This document shows, piece after piece, positions 62,241 through 64,000 of a stretch of DNA of 64,000 nt. Source of the DNA: Ruminococcus flavefaciens (GTDB lineage: Bacteria; Bacillota; Clostridia; Oscillospirales; Ruminococcaceae); contig JAMPAU010000005.1 of NCBI GenBank assembly GCA_023667045.1, forward strand, positions 18,277-82,276, given 5' to 3'. Under the pieces are notes generated by a model. That model saw only the letters and a program-made list of their open reading frames with translations, was not told the origin of the DNA and did not search any database. How positions within the stretch are numbered: the first letter of the stretch is position 1; every line of letters begins with the position of its first letter. The position numbers and the translations under genes are program-made.

Positions 62241-63648
62241 CCTCTGCATTGAGCAGGGTGTTTATTATCCCTTGATAAAAGTAAGCCGATTCACTCGCAA
62301 ATGACAGCCCATGGTCTTGTGGATTCTGTATCTGCATTACTACTATGTATGAGCCGTCTGTATCAACTGAGTTTTTCAGACAGCCGGTTATGTACAGGAA
62401 GTCGCCCACCCACGTCTCTGCCGTACCTGTTTTAGCATAGAGGGTGAAGTTTTCCGGCAGATACGTACCTAGTCCGGAGGCTACCCCTGCCATGCCGTCA
62501 AGGAGATTCTGGCGGTATTCTTCCGGAATGCTTGCTATCACCTCATTTGGCTGAGAGCCTTTTTCAATCACTGTATCGGGATTTCCAGTGCTTACTATAT
62601 TTTCCAGTACAAAGGGTCTTACCATATCGCCGAATACCGCCTCGCGTGCGAGGGTGGCTAGATATATAGGACACGTTAGTATATAAGACTGCCCGAATGC
62701 ACTTCTTCTGAGGTCGTCATTGCAGTTTATTTCTATGTTGTTTTCAATTTTTCCGAAATCGCATTCTATATCAGTAACAAAATGAAAAATGCTGTCGAGG
62801 TCTTCCAGTACGTCGTCTTTGCCGATTTCATTGAAAGCCTTAGCAAAGAAGATATTGCTTGAATTAGTAAAAGCGGAGTACAGACTTCTTTCCATAGGGT
62901 AGTATGAGTTAGTGTCATGATCCCAGTTTACTATAGTAGCGCCGTCGTCAGTCCATTCGCCCTCGTCCCATAGTGAGTATATGCCGTGCTTGTCGGCTAT
63001 CACCTCTGACATTATTTTAAAGCAAGAACCGGGTTCGGCATTTTGGAAAGCCTTGTTTCCGCACTCACCCCAAGCGAGTTTTTCATCATAGTCCTGTATA
63101 GGTATTTCCGTCGGGTCGTAAGAGGGATATGACACCTGTGAGAGTATAGAGCCGTCTGTACGCATGACGACCACAGAGCCGACAAGATTGTTTTCTGCCA
63201 TATAGTTGTAGAGGGCATTCTGTACGTCTGAATCAATAGTAATCTGTATTGAGTTTCCTATTTCAGAATCTCCCGACGGTGTACGCAGAATATCTTCAAA
63301 GCACCTGTCATAGCCGTCCGACATTTCGGTTAGTATATTCGCAAGAGACACGGCATATTCCTCATTGTATACTCTCATCTCAATATTATTCGGGGTATAT
63401 TCTGAACTTACAAGCAGATTGCCGTTTATATCGTATATATTTCCTCTTGTCACCGGAGCAGGTTCAGTTTCCGGCTGAGTGGTGACTTCTTCTGTAGTTT
63501 CTTCTTCTGTTTCTTCTGTTGCCGGCAGTACGTCCGGCGAGAGAGTTACGTTTTCCGGAGCAGATACGGTATGCGGCGGAGTTTCAGAGCATGATGTCAT
63601 AGCCGTAAAGGCAACAAGCAGTGCAAGGCATTTTCTATTTAAAATCAT
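62236..63648 (-). CDS. Lipoprotein with penicillin-binding transpeptidase domain
   Basis: A 470-aa exported lipoprotein with signal peptide ending TSC and a Thr/Glu-rich linker (about 40-68). GNIYDINGNLLVSSEYTPN is a short PBP-type entry segment. In the transpeptidase domain the active-site SxxK is in EPGSCFKI (Ser-Cys-Phe-Lys), SxN in FTNSSNIFFAK, and KTG in LYAKTGTAE. It lacks the large N-terminal pedestal of class B PBPs such as FtsI, so it may be a reduced class B PBP or a sporulation/beta-lactam-binding relative. Convergent with the crRNA-like RNA. Confidence 0.82.
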   Translation of the reverse strand: MILNRKCLALLVAFTAMTSCSETPPHTVSAPENVTLSPDVLPATEETEEETTEEVTTQPETEPAPVTRGNIYDINGNLLVSSEYTPNNIEMRVYNEEYAVSLANILTEMSDGYDRCFEDILRTPSGDSEIGNSIQITIDSDVQNALYNYMAENNLVGSVVVMRTDGSILSQVSYPSYDPTEIPIQDYDEKLAWGECGNKAFQNAEPGSCFKIMSEVIADKHGIYSLWDEGEWTDDGATIVNWDHDTNSYYPMERSLYSAFTNSSNIFFAKAFNEIGKDDVLEDLDSIFHFVTDIECDFGKIENNIEINCNDDLRRSAFGQSYILTCPIYLATLAREAVFGDMVRPFVLENIVSTGNPDTVIEKGSQPNEVIASIPEEYRQNLLDGMAGVASGLGTYLPENFTLYAKTGTAETWVGDFLYITGCLKNSVDTDGSYIVVMQIQNPQDHGLSFASESAYFYQGIINTLLNAEA

Positions 63649-63792
63649 ATGATTATCCTTTCATTTGTATTCTGATAAAATTATACATCAAAAAACACCT
63701 TATGTCAACAAAATCCGGTTATATTCTAAAAACTTATACAGGGACTTCCAATATAAAGAAAGTCCCCGTATGATGTTATTTTATTATTCCGT

Positions 63793-64000
63793 CGTTGCGA
63801 CACGAACAGGTCAGCGGACTTTCCCTCTCAGAGAATTTTTTATGCAGGACGGCTATGAGGGTTATTTTCTGCCGTTGCGATAAGTGCAGATTAGTGGACT
63901 TTCCACCTCAGAGACTTTTCTATGCAGGACGGTTATGAGGGGTATTTTTCTGCCGTTGCGATAAGTGCAGATTAGTGGACTTTCCACCTCAGAGACTTTT
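63793..64000. repeat. ~80-bp tandem repeat entering the right edge
   Basis: Three units start at about 63793, 63873 and 63954 (periods 80 and 81); the third is cut by the window end. Each reads CGTTGCGA..., GGACTTTCC, CCTCAGAGA, TATGCAGGACGG, TATGAGGG. Units 2 and 3 are identical over the visible part, and unit 1 has diverged. One short frame runs through unit 1 but no start or Shine-Dalgarno supports a protein. Confidence 0.85.

Overview
The window looks like chromosome from a low-to-mid GC gut Firmicute close to Ruminococcus (Oscillospiraceae). The reasons are a secreted protein ending in a type I dockerin, a type III glutamine synthetase, a T-box in front of pheST, a fused Amt/P-II ammonium transporter and typical clostridial operons. 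All calls come from reading the sequence; no database search was run. Well-formed promoters recur as TTGACA/T, 17 bp, TAYAAT/TATACT, often with TGC just before the -10 box.

Layout. 1-4.4 kb (+): DUF951, prfA, a Sua5-type threonylcarbamoyl-AMP synthase, coaE and an M18 aminopeptidase. 4.4-7.8 kb (-): a run of small coupled genes that resembles a toxin-immunity stockpile, two of them carrying frameshifts. 7.8-13.6 kb (-): moxR, DUF58, transglutaminase and DUF308 genes plus a small gene. 13.6-22.9 kb (-): rnj, gdpP, rplI, dnaB, tilS and ftsH. 22.9-28.9 kb: a degenerate phosphohexomutase, an alanine/glycine symporter, two PH-domain membrane proteins, a CapA-like lipoprotein and a zinc-ribbon membrane protein. 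29.0-30.7 kb: rnpB, then 1.2 kb without genes but full of repeats and a primase relic. 30.7-35.2 kb: a DNA glycosylase, a small alarmone synthetase and a Zn-type ABC importer.

35.3-52.1 kb is a nitrogen-assimilation block. On the minus strand run gltB, gltD, a glutamine synthetase I homologue that has lost catalytic residues, an ANTAR regulator, purF and asnB. Divergent from it are amt-glnB (fused), pyrG and glnN. Both divergent leaders contain terminator hairpins, which fits control by ANTAR antitermination. 52.2-63.6 kb holds a patatin, a ThrH-like phosphatase, a dockerin protein, T-box/pheS/pheT, a cation-efflux protein and a penicillin-binding lipoprotein. The right edge enters an ~80-bp tandem repeat.

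The most unusual signal is a set of short elements resembling type I-E CRISPR repeats outside any array. Two of them, at 54.4-54.55 kb (-) and 62.04-62.24 kb (+), each combine a good promoter, two repeat-like hairpins separated by a spacer-like stretch, and a closing stem whose sequence differs between copies while its pairing is kept. The 62 kb copy also has a rho-independent terminator. They look like stand-alone crRNA-like RNA genes. A third repeat-like hairpin sits inside rnpB, flanked by an 11-nt direct duplication.
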